Positions 8,478-17,050 of a DNA stretch of 64,000 nt are shown here, piece after piece. The stretch covers positions 324,878 to 388,877 of the forward strand of contig NZ_LMGL01000003.1 in the NCBI RefSeq assembly GCF_001427145.1. Reading direction: 5' to 3'. Every line of letters starts with the position of its first letter. Position 1 is the first letter of the stretch. This stretch comes from Microbacterium sp. Root166 (lineage in GTDB: Bacteria > Actinomycetota > Actinomycetes > Actinomycetales > Microbacteriaceae). Under the pieces are notes generated by a model, which did no database searches, was not told the DNA's origin, and saw nothing but the letters and a program-made list of their open reading frames with translations. The translations under genes were made by a program, and so were the position numbers.

Positions 8478-9163
8478 GCGAGCACCTCGGCGACCTCGTC
8501 GAGCGAGATGCGACGCCCGGTGTAGAACGGCACCTCTTCGCGCACGTGGCGGCGGGCCTCGGTCTGACGCAGGTGCCGCATCAGGTCGACGAGATCGACG
8601 AGCTCGGGAGCCTCGAGCGCGAGGATCCACTCGTAGTCGCCGAGCGCGAACGACGCGACGGTGTTGGCGAGCACTTGGCGGTACTCGGCGCCCTTGCGAC
8701 CGTGGTCGGCGAGCATCGCCCGCCGCTCGTCGTCGGGGAGGATGTACCACTCGTACGACCGCACGAACGGGTACACCGTCAGCCACGCCTCGGGCTCCTT
8801 GCCGCGCATGAACGCGGGCAGATGGTTCGCGGTGAACTCGGCGTCGCGGTGCACGCCCATCGCGTTCCACACCGGCACGAGCGGAGCCAGCGGAGCGGCC
8901 CGGCGCAGCGTGCGCAGTGCCGCCTGCAGCACCTCGGGGGCGACGCCCGTGCCGTGCAGCCAGATCATGAGGTCGGCGTCGGCACGCAGGCCGGAGACGT
9001 CGTAGAACCCGCGGACGGTGATTCCGGATGCCTCGACCTCCGCCACGGCGGCGGTCAGGTCGCCCGCGGGGGACGGATTGTGCTGGTCGCGACGGAACAC
9101 GGCCCACAGCGTGTAGCCGAGCGTCTCGCTGCCGGACGTGGGGACAGCCGAGGAATCGCTCAT
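8474..9163 (-). CDS. hemQ: Coproheme decarboxylase
   Basis: A 229-residue chlorite-dismutase-like protein (ChdC/HemQ). It decarboxylates coproheme III to protoheme in the coproporphyrin-dependent pathway of Gram-positive bacteria. Segments GYTLWAVFRRD, the WLHG region and VYPFVRSYEWYILP (with the Tyr expected to be catalytic) match the actinobacterial branch. Its place among hem genes settles the function. AAGAAT ends 7 nt before the ATG at 9163, so an internal leaderless promoter is possible in the 21-bp gap after hemY. Confidence 0.93.
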   Translation of the reverse strand: MSDSSAVPTSGSETLGYTLWAVFRRDQHNPSPAGDLTAAVAEVEASGITVRGFYDVSGLRADADLMIWLHGTGVAPEVLQAALRTLRRAAPLAPLVPVWNAMGVHRDAEFTANHLPAFMRGKEPEAWLTVYPFVRSYEWYILPDDERRAMLADHGRKGAEYRQVLANTVASFALGDYEWILALEAPELVDLVDLMRHLRQTEARRHVREEVPFYTGRRISLDEVAEVLA

Positions 9164-9184
9164 GGCCTCTATTCTTTCACCCCG

Positions 9185-10399
9185 CTAGCGGGCGAGGAGT
9201 TCCGCGGCGGTGCGCTCGGCATGCGCGACGATGCCGGCCAGGCCCGAGCCGGCGACGGTCTCGCCGACGACGCTCACATCGGTCTGCGCGGGGAGCACTG
9301 CGGGAGCGGGGCGGGTCCACGTCACCTGCGCCTGATCGACGACCACGGGCAGCGACACCCCGAGCAGCGTCTCGGCGTCGGCCCGGGCCGTCGCGAAGGG
9401 CTCGGCGGGCGTGACGTCGTACGACAGCCGCAGCACGTGGAGTCCGCCGGCGGCCTCGCGCAGCCACGCCCACTTCGCCGTCGCGTGGGTCAGCGCCCTG
9501 GCGGCGACCGGGGCGCCCGCGGCGACGAGCAGGCCGCTGCCGCGGGGGGCGGCATCCAATTCGTCCTGTGCCACGACGAGCGTGACGAGGTCGATCCGCC
9601 GGCCCTCCCCGCCGGGCGACGCCAGGCCGGGCGCCGCGAGCACGACGGTCCCGCTCAGTGCCGTCGGGTCGTCGACGCGCGTGCCGAGGCGGATGCCGCC
9701 GCCGGTGCGCTCGAGATCGGCAGCGAGCGCGGGCACGATGCGGTTCACGCCGCCCCGGATGCCGGCGACGGCCGATCCGGGAGGCGACGTCGCCCGCAGC
9801 CGCGCGACAGCACCGGCGAGCGACCCCGTCTCGGCGAGGGCGGCGGCCAGCGCCGGATGCGCGCGCTGCAGCGGCAGCTCGTCGGGATGGATCGAGTGCA
9901 CCCCGTGCACGACGGGGGCAACCAGGAGGTCGAGCACAGCGGCACCGAAGCGCGCGCGCACCAGGGGCCCGAGCGTCGCGTCGGCCGCGATGGGATCCAG
10001 GGGCAGGGAGTCGAGCCCGACCGCGCGGTCCGCGGCCTCCGCGCCGATGACGCGCACGACGTCGGCGGCGAGCGGGTCAGCGGGGATGCCGAGCACGGCC
10101 GTCGCGGGCAGGGGCACGGCGGGCCCGATCGCGGGCTGCAGCCAGGCCGGACCCGGACGCGGCTCGACGATGTCGTCGCCCAGGCCGAGCTCGGCGAGCA
10201 GCGTGGCGACCACGCCGCCGCGCACGGCGAAGCTCTCGGCTCCGGCATCCAATCCGATGCCCGCCACCTCGTGACGGGCGACAGTGCCGCCGAGCCGGTC
10301 GGAGGCCTCGAAGAGCACGACATCCGCGCCGGAGAGGGCCAGGCGCCGGGCCGTGACGAGCCCGGCGACGCCGCCTCCGACGACGGAGAAGTCAGCCAT
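9185..10399 (-). CDS. hemY: Coproporphyrinogen III oxidase, HemY/CgoX type
   Basis: A 404-residue FAD enzyme that oxidises coproporphyrinogen III to coproporphyrin III in this pathway. The N-terminus is a textbook FAD-binding loop ([18 protein letters not shown]), followed by FEASDRLGG. The C-terminus has the amine-oxidase-like block [20 protein letters not shown]. The start is the ATG at 10399, because the following codons are the FAD loop. It overlaps the hemE stop by 8 bp. Longer in-frame extensions run through hemE and are not credible. Confidence 0.93.
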   Translation of the reverse strand: MADFSVVGGGVAGLVTARRLALSGADVVLFEASDRLGGTVARHEVAGIGLDAGAESFAVRGGVVATLLAELGLGDDIVEPRPGPAWLQPAIGPAVPLPATAVLGIPADPLAADVVRVIGAEAADRAVGLDSLPLDPIAADATLGPLVRARFGAAVLDLLVAPVVHGVHSIHPDELPLQRAHPALAAALAETGSLAGAVARLRATSPPGSAVAGIRGGVNRIVPALAADLERTGGGIRLGTRVDDPTALSGTVVLAAPGLASPGGEGRRIDLVTLVVAQDELDAAPRGSGLLVAAGAPVAARALTHATAKWAWLREAAGGLHVLRLSYDVTPAEPFATARADAETLLGVSLPVVVDQAQVTWTRPAPAVLPAQTDVSVVGETVAGSGLAGIVAHAERTAAELLAR

Positions 10400-11450
10400 G
10401 GGAGTGGACGAACTCCACCACGCGCGTGAGCACCGTCGGGTCGGTCTCGGGCGGGACGCCGTGGCCGAGGTTGACGACGTGGGCCTTCGCGGCACGACCG
10501 CGCTCGAGGACGTCGCGGATGTGCGCCTCGAGCACCGGCCACGGCGCGGCGAGGAGCGCGGGGTCGATGTTGCCCTGCAGCGGCACGTCGGCGCCGAGGC
10601 GACGGGATGCCTCGTCGAGCGGGATGCGCCAGTCGACGCCCATGACGTCCACGCCGACGCCGTGCATCGCGGCGAGCAGTTCGCCGGTGCCGACGCCGAA
10701 GTGCACGAGCGGCACGCGGAGCGCCTTGGCGGGCTCGAGGGCCCGTGCCGAGTGCGGCGCGACGTGGTTCGTGTAGTCCGACAGGCTCAGCGAGCCCGCC
10801 CACGAGTCGAAGAGCTGGCCGGCCGAGGCTCCGGCCTCGAGCTGCGCCTCGAGGAAGGCCCCGGTGATGTCGGCGCACCACGACAGCAGCGCGGCCCACG
10901 TCTCGGGGTCGGAGTGCATGAGCGCACGGGTGCGCAGCTGCTCCTTCGACGGGCCGCCCTCGACGAGGTACGACGCCAGCGTGTACGGAGCCCCGGCGAA
11001 CCCGATGAGCGGCGTGGCGCCCAGCTGCGCGACCGTCATCGCGACGGCCTCGCGGATCGGCGCGAGCGCCTCGGGGTCGAGCGGGGGGAGCGCCGCGACA
11101 TCGGCGGCCGACCGCACCGGGTTCTCGAGCACGGGGCCGCGCCCGGCGACGATGCGCACGTCGACCCCGGCGAGCCGGACCGGGATGACGATGTCGCTGA
11201 AGAAGATGCCCGCATCCACGCCGTGCCGGCGCACCGGCTGCAGCGTGATCTCGCTGGCGAGCTCGGGATTCAGGCAGGCGTCGAGCATGTCGGTGCCGAC
11301 TCGTAGCTCGCGGTACTCCGGCAGCGAACGCCCCGCCTGGCGCATGAACCAGATCGGCGCCGTCTCAGGCCGATCACCCCGATACGCGCGGATCAGCGCG
11401 GGCGGGTCATTTCGGCGGACGACGAGCGGGTGAGAGTCATGCAGCGGCAC
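10392..11450 (-). CDS. hemE: Uroporphyrinogen decarboxylase
   Basis: A 352-residue enzyme that decarboxylates uroporphyrinogen III to coproporphyrinogen III. The family hallmark [19 protein letters not shown] lies near residues 32-50, and [12 protein letters not shown] and [17 protein letters not shown] follow. The start is the GTG at 11450, with TAATGT (11462 down to 11457) ending 6 nt upstream. This is the first gene of the six-gene minus-strand hem operon, divergent from hemA. Confidence 0.96.
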   Translation of the reverse strand: MPLHDSHPLVVRRNDPPALIRAYRGDRPETAPIWFMRQAGRSLPEYRELRVGTDMLDACLNPELASEITLQPVRRHGVDAGIFFSDIVIPVRLAGVDVRIVAGRGPVLENPVRSAADVAALPPLDPEALAPIREAVAMTVAQLGATPLIGFAGAPYTLASYLVEGGPSKEQLRTRALMHSDPETWAALLSWCADITGAFLEAQLEAGASAGQLFDSWAGSLSLSDYTNHVAPHSARALEPAKALRVPLVHFGVGTGELLAAMHGVGVDVMGVDWRIPLDEASRRLGADVPLQGNIDPALLAAPWPVLEAHIRDVLERGRAAKAHVVNLGHGVPPETDPTVLTRVVEFVHSHG

Positions 11451-11467
11451 ACGTTAACATTAGAGTC
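11451..11467. promoter_or_regulatory. Overlapping divergent leaderless promoters of hemE and hemA
   Basis: Only 17 bp separate the two GTG start codons. On the plus strand TAACAT (11455-11460) ends 7 nt before hemA. On the minus strand TAATGT (11462 down to 11457) ends 6 nt before hemE. The two -10 boxes share four base pairs (11457-11460) around a GTTAAC palindrome, so polymerase can open only one direction at a time. Any -35 or activator site must lie inside the opposite coding region. Confidence 0.7.
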
Positions 11468-12718
11468 GTGCTTCTCTGTCTCACCGCGAACCATCGGAAC
11501 GCGAGCCTCGACATCCTGGAGCGCCTCTCGGTGGGGGCGCCCGCGGCGACGCGCGCCCTGGTGGACGATGAGCTGTTCGTGGCCGGCGCCGTCGTGCTCG
11601 CCACCTGCAACCGGTTCGAGGCCTATCTGGACATCGACGAGCCGCTCACCGGCGGCGAGGCCGTCGCGGTCGAGTCGGTCGTCGAGGCGATGGCCGAGGC
11701 ATCCGATATCCCGGTCGAGAGCCTGCGCACGTCCGTCACCGTGCATTCCGGAGCGGCCGCTGCCGCCCACCTGTTCGCCGTGACCAGCGGCCTCGAGTCG
11801 ATGGTCGTGGGTGAGGACGAGATCTCCGGCCAGGTGCGTCGCGCACTGGATTCCGCCCGCACCGACGGCACCACCAGCAGTGAGCTCGAGCGCCTGTTCC
11901 AGAAGGCCACGCACACCAGCCGCGGCGTGCGCAGCGCCACGCGCCTGGGCGGCTCGCACCGCTCGCTCGTCCGCTTCGCCCTCGAACTGGCCTCGAGCCG
12001 TGTCGCCGACTGGTCGGCCTCCCGCGTCGTGATCGTGGGCACCGGCCGCTACGCCGCCACCACCGTCGACGCCGTGCGCGCCCGCGGTGCCGCCGACGTG
12101 CGGGTGTTCTCGCCGTCGGGCCGGGCCACCGCGTTCGCGGCGAAGCACGGGCTCGTGCCGGAGACGGATTTCACGGATGCCGCGGCCGCCGCCGACATCG
12201 TCATCACGTGCACGGCCGACGCCGTCGTGCACGCCGACGCCTTCACGCCGGGTCACCGCGTGCTGGTCATCGACCTCGGGCTGCCCCGGAACGTCGACCC
12301 CGCCGTGGGCCGCGTCGACGGCGTCGAGCTGCTCGATCTCGAGACGATCCGCCTGCACGCTCCGCTCGAGGAGTTCAGCGCCCACTCGGACGCCCGCACC
12401 CTCGTCGGCGACGCCGCGGCCGAGTTCACCGCCGACCGTGCCGCCGGCCCCGCCATCACCGCGCTGCGGGGCGAGGTGCTGGGGATCGTCGAGGCCGAGA
12501 TCGCCCGGGCGCGTGCCCGCGGAGCCGGAGACGAGACCGAGGCGGCGCTGCGCCACCTCGCCGGCGTGCTGCTGCACCGTCCCTCGGTGCGCATCCGCGA
12601 GCTCGCTGTCGAAGGCCGGATCGACGAGGCGCACGCCGCGCTCGAGACCCTGCACGGGCTGACCGTCGACGCCGGCGAGGAGCCGGGCGCGGACCAGGTC
12701 TGGTCGACCCCGGCATAG
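11468..12718 (+). CDS. hemA: Glutamyl-tRNA reductase
   Basis: A 416-residue enzyme that reduces glutamyl-tRNA(Glu) to glutamate-1-semialdehyde, the committed step of C5 heme synthesis. It shows the N-terminal MLLCLTANHRNASLD, the catalytic cysteine in VVLATCNRFEAYLD (about residue 43), EDEISGQVRRAL and a Rossmann NADPH domain (VVIVGTGRYAATTV). It has the usual C-terminal helical extension. The start is the GTG at 11468; no upstream ATG is available without entering the hemE promoter. The gene is monocistronic. Confidence 0.96.
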   Translation: MLLCLTANHRNASLDILERLSVGAPAATRALVDDELFVAGAVVLATCNRFEAYLDIDEPLTGGEAVAVESVVEAMAEASDIPVESLRTSVTVHSGAAAAAHLFAVTSGLESMVVGEDEISGQVRRALDSARTDGTTSSELERLFQKATHTSRGVRSATRLGGSHRSLVRFALELASSRVADWSASRVVIVGTGRYAATTVDAVRARGAADVRVFSPSGRATAFAAKHGLVPETDFTDAAAAADIVITCTADAVVHADAFTPGHRVLVIDLGLPRNVDPAVGRVDGVELLDLETIRLHAPLEEFSAHSDARTLVGDAAAEFTADRAAGPAITALRGEVLGIVEAEIARARARGAGDETEAALRHLAGVLLHRPSVRIRELAVEGRIDEAHAALETLHGLTVDAGEEPGADQVWSTPA

Positions 12719-12741
12719 TCCCGGCCGGATCCGTCTTCCGG

Positions 12742-12772
12742 TTGACCCTCACGCTGTGTCAGGGTCGAACGT
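12742..12772 (+). promoter_or_regulatory. MerR-type promoter and operator
   Basis: TTGACC (12742-12747) and GAACGT (12767-12772) are separated by 19 bp, the over-long spacer typical of MerR-activated promoters. Inside lies an inverted repeat GACCCTCAC-N5-GTCAGGGTC (12744-12766, one mismatch per arm). The regulator gene starts 10 nt downstream, which indicates autoregulation. Confidence 0.65.
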
Positions 12773-12782
12773 GGTCTCCATC

Positions 12783-13604
12783 ATGTACACCATCGGAGAG
12801 TTCGCCGCCTACGGGCGGGTGAGCGTGCGGATGCTGCGCCACTACGACGCGATCGGGCTCCTGGAGCCCGCCCGGGTCGATGACCGCAGCGGCTACCGGT
12901 ACTACCGCACCGAGCAGCTGCGCGATCTGCTCCGCATCGTCGAGCTGCGACAGCTCGGCTGCGGGCTGGATGAGATCGCCGTCGTTCTCGGCGCCGACGA
13001 CGAGCACGGGGCGCTTCGCGACCTGCTGCTCCGCCGTCGCGCCGAGCTCGAGGCATCCGTCGCCGCTGACCGCGCCCGCGTCGCCCGCATCGACGAACGG
13101 CTCCACGTCATCGAAGGAGACACCATGTCCGCGCCCATCGAATACCGCCCCCTGCTGCCCGTCACCGTCTACGCGATCGAGGGTCGCGCACCGGGCGCTG
13201 GTCCCGAGAATGTGACGCCCGTGATCGACCAGCTCCTCCCGCGCCTGATCGGCGCGATCGAGAGGGCCGGACGCGACCCGCGGGAGCCCGGCATCTTCTG
13301 GTACGACGACCTCGAGGGCTCAGATGAGCTCGGGGTGCACGTGTCGTTCACCGCGGACCCCGTGCCGCAGGCGGGCGACGGCTACGAGGTCGTCGAACTG
13401 CCCGCGGTGGAGCTCGCTGCGGTGGTCACTCACCGCGGCGACATGCCGAGCATCGGCGACTCGTACGCCCGCCTCATGGACGGGCTCATCGAGGACGGCT
13501 ACCGCATGGTGGGGCCCTGTCGCGAGGTCTACCTCGAGGCGGACGACGACCTGCCGCAGTCCGAATGGGTGACCGAGCTTCAGGTGCCCGTGGCGCGCGC
13601 GTAG
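12783..13604 (+). CDS. MerR-family transcriptional regulator with GyrI-like effector domain
   Basis: A 273-residue regulator. The N-terminal winged helix-turn-helix (YTIGEFAAYGRVSVRMLRHYDAIGLLEPARVD) is followed by the MerR coiled-coil (about 75-112) and a C-terminal GyrI/effector-binding domain (about 120-270) of the kind that binds hydrophobic drugs in BmrR/BltR-type proteins. The ATG at 12783 opens the HTH directly. An in-frame GTG 12 bp upstream is possible. It sits just downstream of its own 19-bp-spacer promoter. The target gene besides itself is not evident, and no efflux pump is adjacent. Confidence 0.85.
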   Translation: MYTIGEFAAYGRVSVRMLRHYDAIGLLEPARVDDRSGYRYYRTEQLRDLLRIVELRQLGCGLDEIAVVLGADDEHGALRDLLLRRRAELEASVAADRARVARIDERLHVIEGDTMSAPIEYRPLLPVTVYAIEGRAPGAGPENVTPVIDQLLPRLIGAIERAGRDPREPGIFWYDDLEGSDELGVHVSFTADPVPQAGDGYEVVELPAVELAAVVTHRGDMPSIGDSYARLMDGLIEDGYRMVGPCREVYLEADDDLPQSEWVTELQVPVARA

Positions 13605-13628
13605 CGGCCGGCATCCTTCGCCGAGAAC

Positions 13629-13671
13629 GCACGAATGCACCGTTTCGGCCGGAATCTCGGTGTGTTCGTGC
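13629..13671. terminator. Hairpin between convergent genes
   Basis: Arms GCACGAATGCACCG (13629-13642) and CGGTGTGTTCGTGC (13658-13671) pair at 12 of 14 positions around a 15-nt loop. It lies between the convergent MerR and ZIP genes and probably terminates both. The loop core is shared with the larger palindrome at 19447-19509. Confidence 0.55.
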
Positions 13672-13693
13672 GGTTTCGACGGGTGAAAGGCGC

Positions 13694-14473
13694 TCAGGCG
13701 AGTTCGTGCAGCAGGAAGGCCACGAGGAAGCCGATCGTCGCGTACAGGCCGGTCAGGGCCCGCTGCTCGGCGAAGGCCTCGGGGATCATCGTGTTGCAGA
13801 CCATCGCGAGCAGCCCGCCCGCGGCGATCGTGGTGATCACCGCGATGAGGCCGACGGGCGCCGCCTGGAAGGCGAGGAAGCCGACGACCGACGCGACGAC
13901 CGTGATCGCGGCGATCGAGGACCACAGCACGGCGACCTTCGCTCCCGAGGTGCCTCCGCGTTTGAGCTCCGCGGTGGACGCCAGGCCCTCGGGGATGTTG
14001 CTGATCGCGATGGCCGCGACGATCGGCACGCTGAGGCCGCCGACCTGCAGCACCGACAGGCCCATCACGATCGACTCCGGGATGCCGTCGATCAGCGCCC
14101 CGATCGCGATCACGAGACCGCCGCCGCCCGCAGCGGCTCCCGCTCCGGTGCTCACGCGGCGCGCGACGATGTTCGGCCCGGCGGGTGCGGGCTGCCGGGC
14201 CGGACGCCGCGGCCGCGTGACTAGCCGGTCCGCGACGATGTACAGGATCGATCCGGCCAGGAAGCCGACGGTCGTGGGAATGAGGCCACCGTCCTCGGCC
14301 GCCTCCTCGACGAGCTCGAACGCGAGCGTCGAGATCAGCACGCCCGCGCCGAGCGCCATGATCGCCGCCACCACCCGCGTGGGGATGTCGACGAACCACG
14401 CGACGGCGGACCCGACGAGCAGGGCGCCGCCGCCGATGAGACCGCTCAGCGCGGCGAGCCAGACCCCGGACAT
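13694..14473 (-). CDS. ZIP-family divalent metal transporter
   Basis: A 259-residue inner-membrane protein with about eight hydrophobic segments and two ZIP-family signatures: the EGLASTAEL metal site in IAISNIPEGLAS, and the second conserved helix GALIDGIPESIVMG. ZIP proteins import Zn2+, Fe2+ or Mn2+. The variable loop after the third helix is Arg/Pro/Ala-rich rather than His-rich. The gene lies 27 bp past the LeuDH-like gene's stop on the same strand and might be read through from it. Metal specificity cannot be decided. Confidence 0.85.
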   Translation of the reverse strand: MSGVWLAALSGLIGGGALLVGSAVAWFVDIPTRVVAAIMALGAGVLISTLAFELVEEAAEDGGLIPTTVGFLAGSILYIVADRLVTRPRRPARQPAPAGPNIVARRVSTGAGAAAGGGGLVIAIGALIDGIPESIVMGLSVLQVGGLSVPIVAAIAISNIPEGLASTAELKRGGTSGAKVAVLWSSIAAITVVASVVGFLAFQAAPVGLIAVITTIAAGGLLAMVCNTMIPEAFAEQRALTGLYATIGFLVAFLLHELA

Positions 14474-14500
14474 GGCGTCACCCTATCCGGGGTCCTCGGC

Positions 14501-15577
14501 TCAGTGCGTGAGGGCGTGCCCGCGCTCGCCGGCCGACAGCCGCTCGGCCGCGAGGGCCTCGGCGGCCTCGAGCGGGGTGATGCCCCGCGTCTCGGCCTCG
14601 TCGAAGACGCGGCGCACGGTGTCGCCGATGTGGGCGACGCGGTCCATGATCTCGGTGCGCGTGCCGATCTTCTTCGCCTCGAGGTCGAGGTAGATGACAC
14701 CGCCGGCGTTGACGACGAAGTCGGGTGCGTACAGGATGCCGCGCGCGGCCAAGCGCTCGGCGCCGGTGCGATCGGCCAGCGGGTTGTTCGCGGGACCGCA
14801 CACGGCCTTGGCGTCGAGCGCGTCGATGACCTCGTCGGTCAGGAGCCCGCCGATGCCGGCCGGCACGAACACGTCGGACGCGACGAGGTGCTCCTCGCCG
14901 GGCTGCGCCCACGCGGCACCGAGCTCGTCGGCGAGGTCGCGCTTGGCGGGGTTCACGTCGGTGACGGTGAGGACGGCGCCCTCGGCCGCGAGGCGCACGG
15001 CAAGGCGGCTGCCGACCTGGCCGAGGCCGGACACGGTGATGCGACGGCCGGCGACATCCGCGCCGCCGCCGATGCGCTCGAGGGTCGCGCGCAGCGACTC
15101 GTACACGCCCAGGCTCGTGGGGCCGGCGGGCTCGCCCGAGCCGCCCACGGCGTCGGGGAGGCCGACGACGTGCTCGGTGCGCTCGCTGACGACGAGCATG
15201 TCCTCGGTCGTCGAGCCCACGTCCTCGGCGGTGCGGTAGAGACCGTGCAGCGACTCGACGGCGTCGCCGAGGTCGAGGAAGGCGGCCCGGCGACGCTCGG
15301 CGTCGAGCACCGTGCCCGGGGGCAGGGCGATGACGGACTTGCCGCCGCCGGCATCCAGCCCCGCGGCCGCGTTCTTCAGCGTCATCGCCGCGGACAGGCG
15401 CAGGGCGTCGCCGAGGGCGTCGCTCCAGTGCGGGTACGTCCACAGTCGCGCACCGCCGAGAGCAGAGCCGAGAACGGAGGAGTGCAGCGCGACGGTGATG
15501 AACAGTCCGCTGCGCCGACCCGTGATCACCTCCACGCGCTCGTGCGTGAAATCGGGCAGGGGCAGGGTGTGCGTCAT
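14501..15577 (-). CDS. Leucine/valine/phenylalanine dehydrogenase-family enzyme
   Basis: A 358-residue NAD(P)-dependent amino acid dehydrogenase of the Glu/Leu/Phe/Val family, which reversibly deaminates branched-chain or aromatic amino acids. The catalytic lysine lies in LDAGGGKSVIALPPG. The dinucleotide fold is ITVSGLGQVGSRLAVRLAAEGA, and GPANNPLADR completes the fold. The start is the ATG at 15577, supported by AAGGAAG 6 nt upstream. The longer frame to 15727 would run through the promoter. Length and motif set fit leucine or valine dehydrogenase better than the roughly 450-residue glutamate dehydrogenases. Confidence 0.85.
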   Translation of the reverse strand: MTHTLPLPDFTHERVEVITGRRSGLFITVALHSSVLGSALGGARLWTYPHWSDALGDALRLSAAMTLKNAAAGLDAGGGKSVIALPPGTVLDAERRRAAFLDLGDAVESLHGLYRTAEDVGSTTEDMLVVSERTEHVVGLPDAVGGSGEPAGPTSLGVYESLRATLERIGGGADVAGRRITVSGLGQVGSRLAVRLAAEGAVLTVTDVNPAKRDLADELGAAWAQPGEEHLVASDVFVPAGIGGLLTDEVIDALDAKAVCGPANNPLADRTGAERLAARGILYAPDFVVNAGGVIYLDLEAKKIGTRTEIMDRVAHIGDTVRRVFDEAETRGITPLEAAEALAAERLSAGERGHALTH

Positions 15578-15647
15578 CGCGTTCTTCCTTCGGCGGGCCT
15601 TGTGGGCAGTGCGCTGCGGACGCCACGGCGTTGCGGCATCCGTCTCC

Positions 15648-15676
15648 ATTGCACCATTGCCGCGCGAAGTGTTCAA
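15648..15676 (-). promoter_or_regulatory. Promoter of the leucine-dehydrogenase-like gene
   Basis: Read on the minus strand, TTGAAC (15676-15671), a 17-bp spacer and TGCAAT (15653-15648) form a good vegetative-type promoter. It leaves a leader of about 65 nt before the ATG at 15577. Confidence 0.6.
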
Positions 15677-15779
15677 CCGCCCCGCTCGCGGTGACGCAGA
15701 GTGCCATGACGGGCAGAGGTGGAGCACCGCCCGCTCAGCACAGTGCGCAGTGGCAGGGGGGCGGCGATAGGCTCACGTG

Positions 15780-16580
15780 ATGGCGACTCCCTATACCCAC
15801 GGTCATCACGAGAGCGTGCTGCGCTCGCACGAGTGGCGCACCGCCGAGAACTCGGCGGCGTATCTGCTTCCGCTTCTCCGCTCGGGTCAGCGCGTTCTCG
15901 ACGTCGGGGCGGGACCGGGCACGATCACGGCGGATCTCGCCGAGCTGGTCGCGCCGGGCCGGGTGACGGGAATGGATGCCTCGGCCGAGATCATCGAGAA
16001 GGCCCGGGGCTACGCGGACGAGCGCGGCCTGGACAACCTCGCGTTCGAGGTCGGCGACGCGTACGCGCTGGCCCAGGCTGACGACAGCGTCGACGTCGTG
16101 CACGCCCACCAGGTGCTGCAGCACCTCGAGCGCCCCGTAGACGCGCTGCGGGAGTTCCGACGGGTCGTGCGTCCGGACGGCGTCGTGGCGGCCCGCGACG
16201 TCGATTACGAAGGGGTCATCTGGTACCCGCTCGTGCCGGCGCTCGACGAGTGGCGCGACCTCTACCTGCGCGTGCACCGCGCCGTGAGCGGTGAGCCGGC
16301 CGCGGGCCGCCGGCTGAAGGCATGGGCGCGCGAGGCCGGCTTCACCGACGTGACGTCGTCGGTGTCGACCTGGCTGTTCGAGGACGATGCCGATCGCGAA
16401 TGGTGGGGCGGGTCATGGGCCGTCCGGGCCACCTCCTCGCAGTTCGCCGAGCACGCCGTCTCGCTCGGGTTCGCGGATCGCGCCGCGCTGGAGCGCATCG
16501 CCGCCGGCTGGCGGGAGTGGGCGGCGTCGCCGGACGGCTGGCTGCTCATGCCGCACGCCGAGGTGATCGCCCGTGGCTGA
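15780..16580 (+). CDS. Class I SAM-dependent methyltransferase
   Basis: A 266-residue methyltransferase with the SAM-binding motif VLDVGAGPGTITADLAELV (about residues 41-59), GMDASAEIIEKA (motif II) and a post-motif DVVHAHQVLQHLE, followed by a UbiE/COQ5-like region. The substrate is unknown. The ATG at 15780 is preferred over the adjacent GTG because TAGGCT (15768-15773) ends 6 nt before it. The stop overlaps the next gene's GTG by 8 bp, so the two are co-translated. Confidence 0.8.
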   Translation: MATPYTHGHHESVLRSHEWRTAENSAAYLLPLLRSGQRVLDVGAGPGTITADLAELVAPGRVTGMDASAEIIEKARGYADERGLDNLAFEVGDAYALAQADDSVDVVHAHQVLQHLERPVDALREFRRVVRPDGVVAARDVDYEGVIWYPLVPALDEWRDLYLRVHRAVSGEPAAGRRLKAWAREAGFTDVTSSVSTWLFEDDADREWWGGSWAVRATSSQFAEHAVSLGFADRAALERIAAGWREWAASPDGWLLMPHAEVIARG

Positions 16581-17046
16581 ACTGCCCGCCCGCAGCCGCC
16601 TCGTCCACGACGCGCTGCGCGCCGCCGGGATCACCGGCGAGATCGTGGTGCTTCCGGATGCCGCCTCCACCGCCGCGCTCGCCGCCGCCGCCCTCGGCAT
16701 CGAGGTCGGTGCGATCGCCAACAGCCTGGTCTTCTGGTCGGACGGCGCGCCGCTGCTCGTCATGACGAGCGGAGCCCACCGCGTCGACACCGCGGCGCTC
16801 GCCGAGAGGCTCGGACGCGAGCGCATCGCGCGCGCGACCGTGGATCAGGTGCGGGAGGCCACCGGCCAGGCCATCGGCGGCGTCGCGCCCACCGGGCATC
16901 CTGCGCCGCTCGTCACCGTCGTCGATGAAGACCTCGCGGCCTTCGCCGAGATCTGGGCGGCCGGCGGCACGCCCCACACGGTGTTCCCGCTGACCTTCGA
17001 CGAGCTCGTGGCGCTCACCGGCGGCACGGTCATGAAGGTCGACTGA
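16573..17046 (+). CDS. YbaK/EbsC-family aminoacyl-tRNA deacylase
   Basis: A 157-residue protein of the YbaK/ProX superfamily, which clears mischarged tRNAs such as Cys-tRNA(Pro). The fold's signature segments GAIANSLVFWSDGAPLLVMTSG (with a conserved Asn-Ser) and the glycine-rich GQAIGGVAPTGHP loop are present. It has the usual length and no fused synthetase. It starts with the GTG at 16573, overlapping the methyltransferase stop. The exact tRNA specificity is not visible. Confidence 0.85.
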   Translation: MAELPARSRLVHDALRAAGITGEIVVLPDAASTAALAAAALGIEVGAIANSLVFWSDGAPLLVMTSGAHRVDTAALAERLGRERIARATVDQVREATGQAIGGVAPTGHPAPLVTVVDEDLAAFAEIWAAGGTPHTVFPLTFDELVALTGGTVMKVD

Positions 17047-17050
17047 CCCC

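Noticed and set aside
16573..17046. Prolyl-tRNA synthetase fragment
   Set aside because: The protein is complete as a stand-alone YbaK-type deacylase with normal length and no synthetase motifs.
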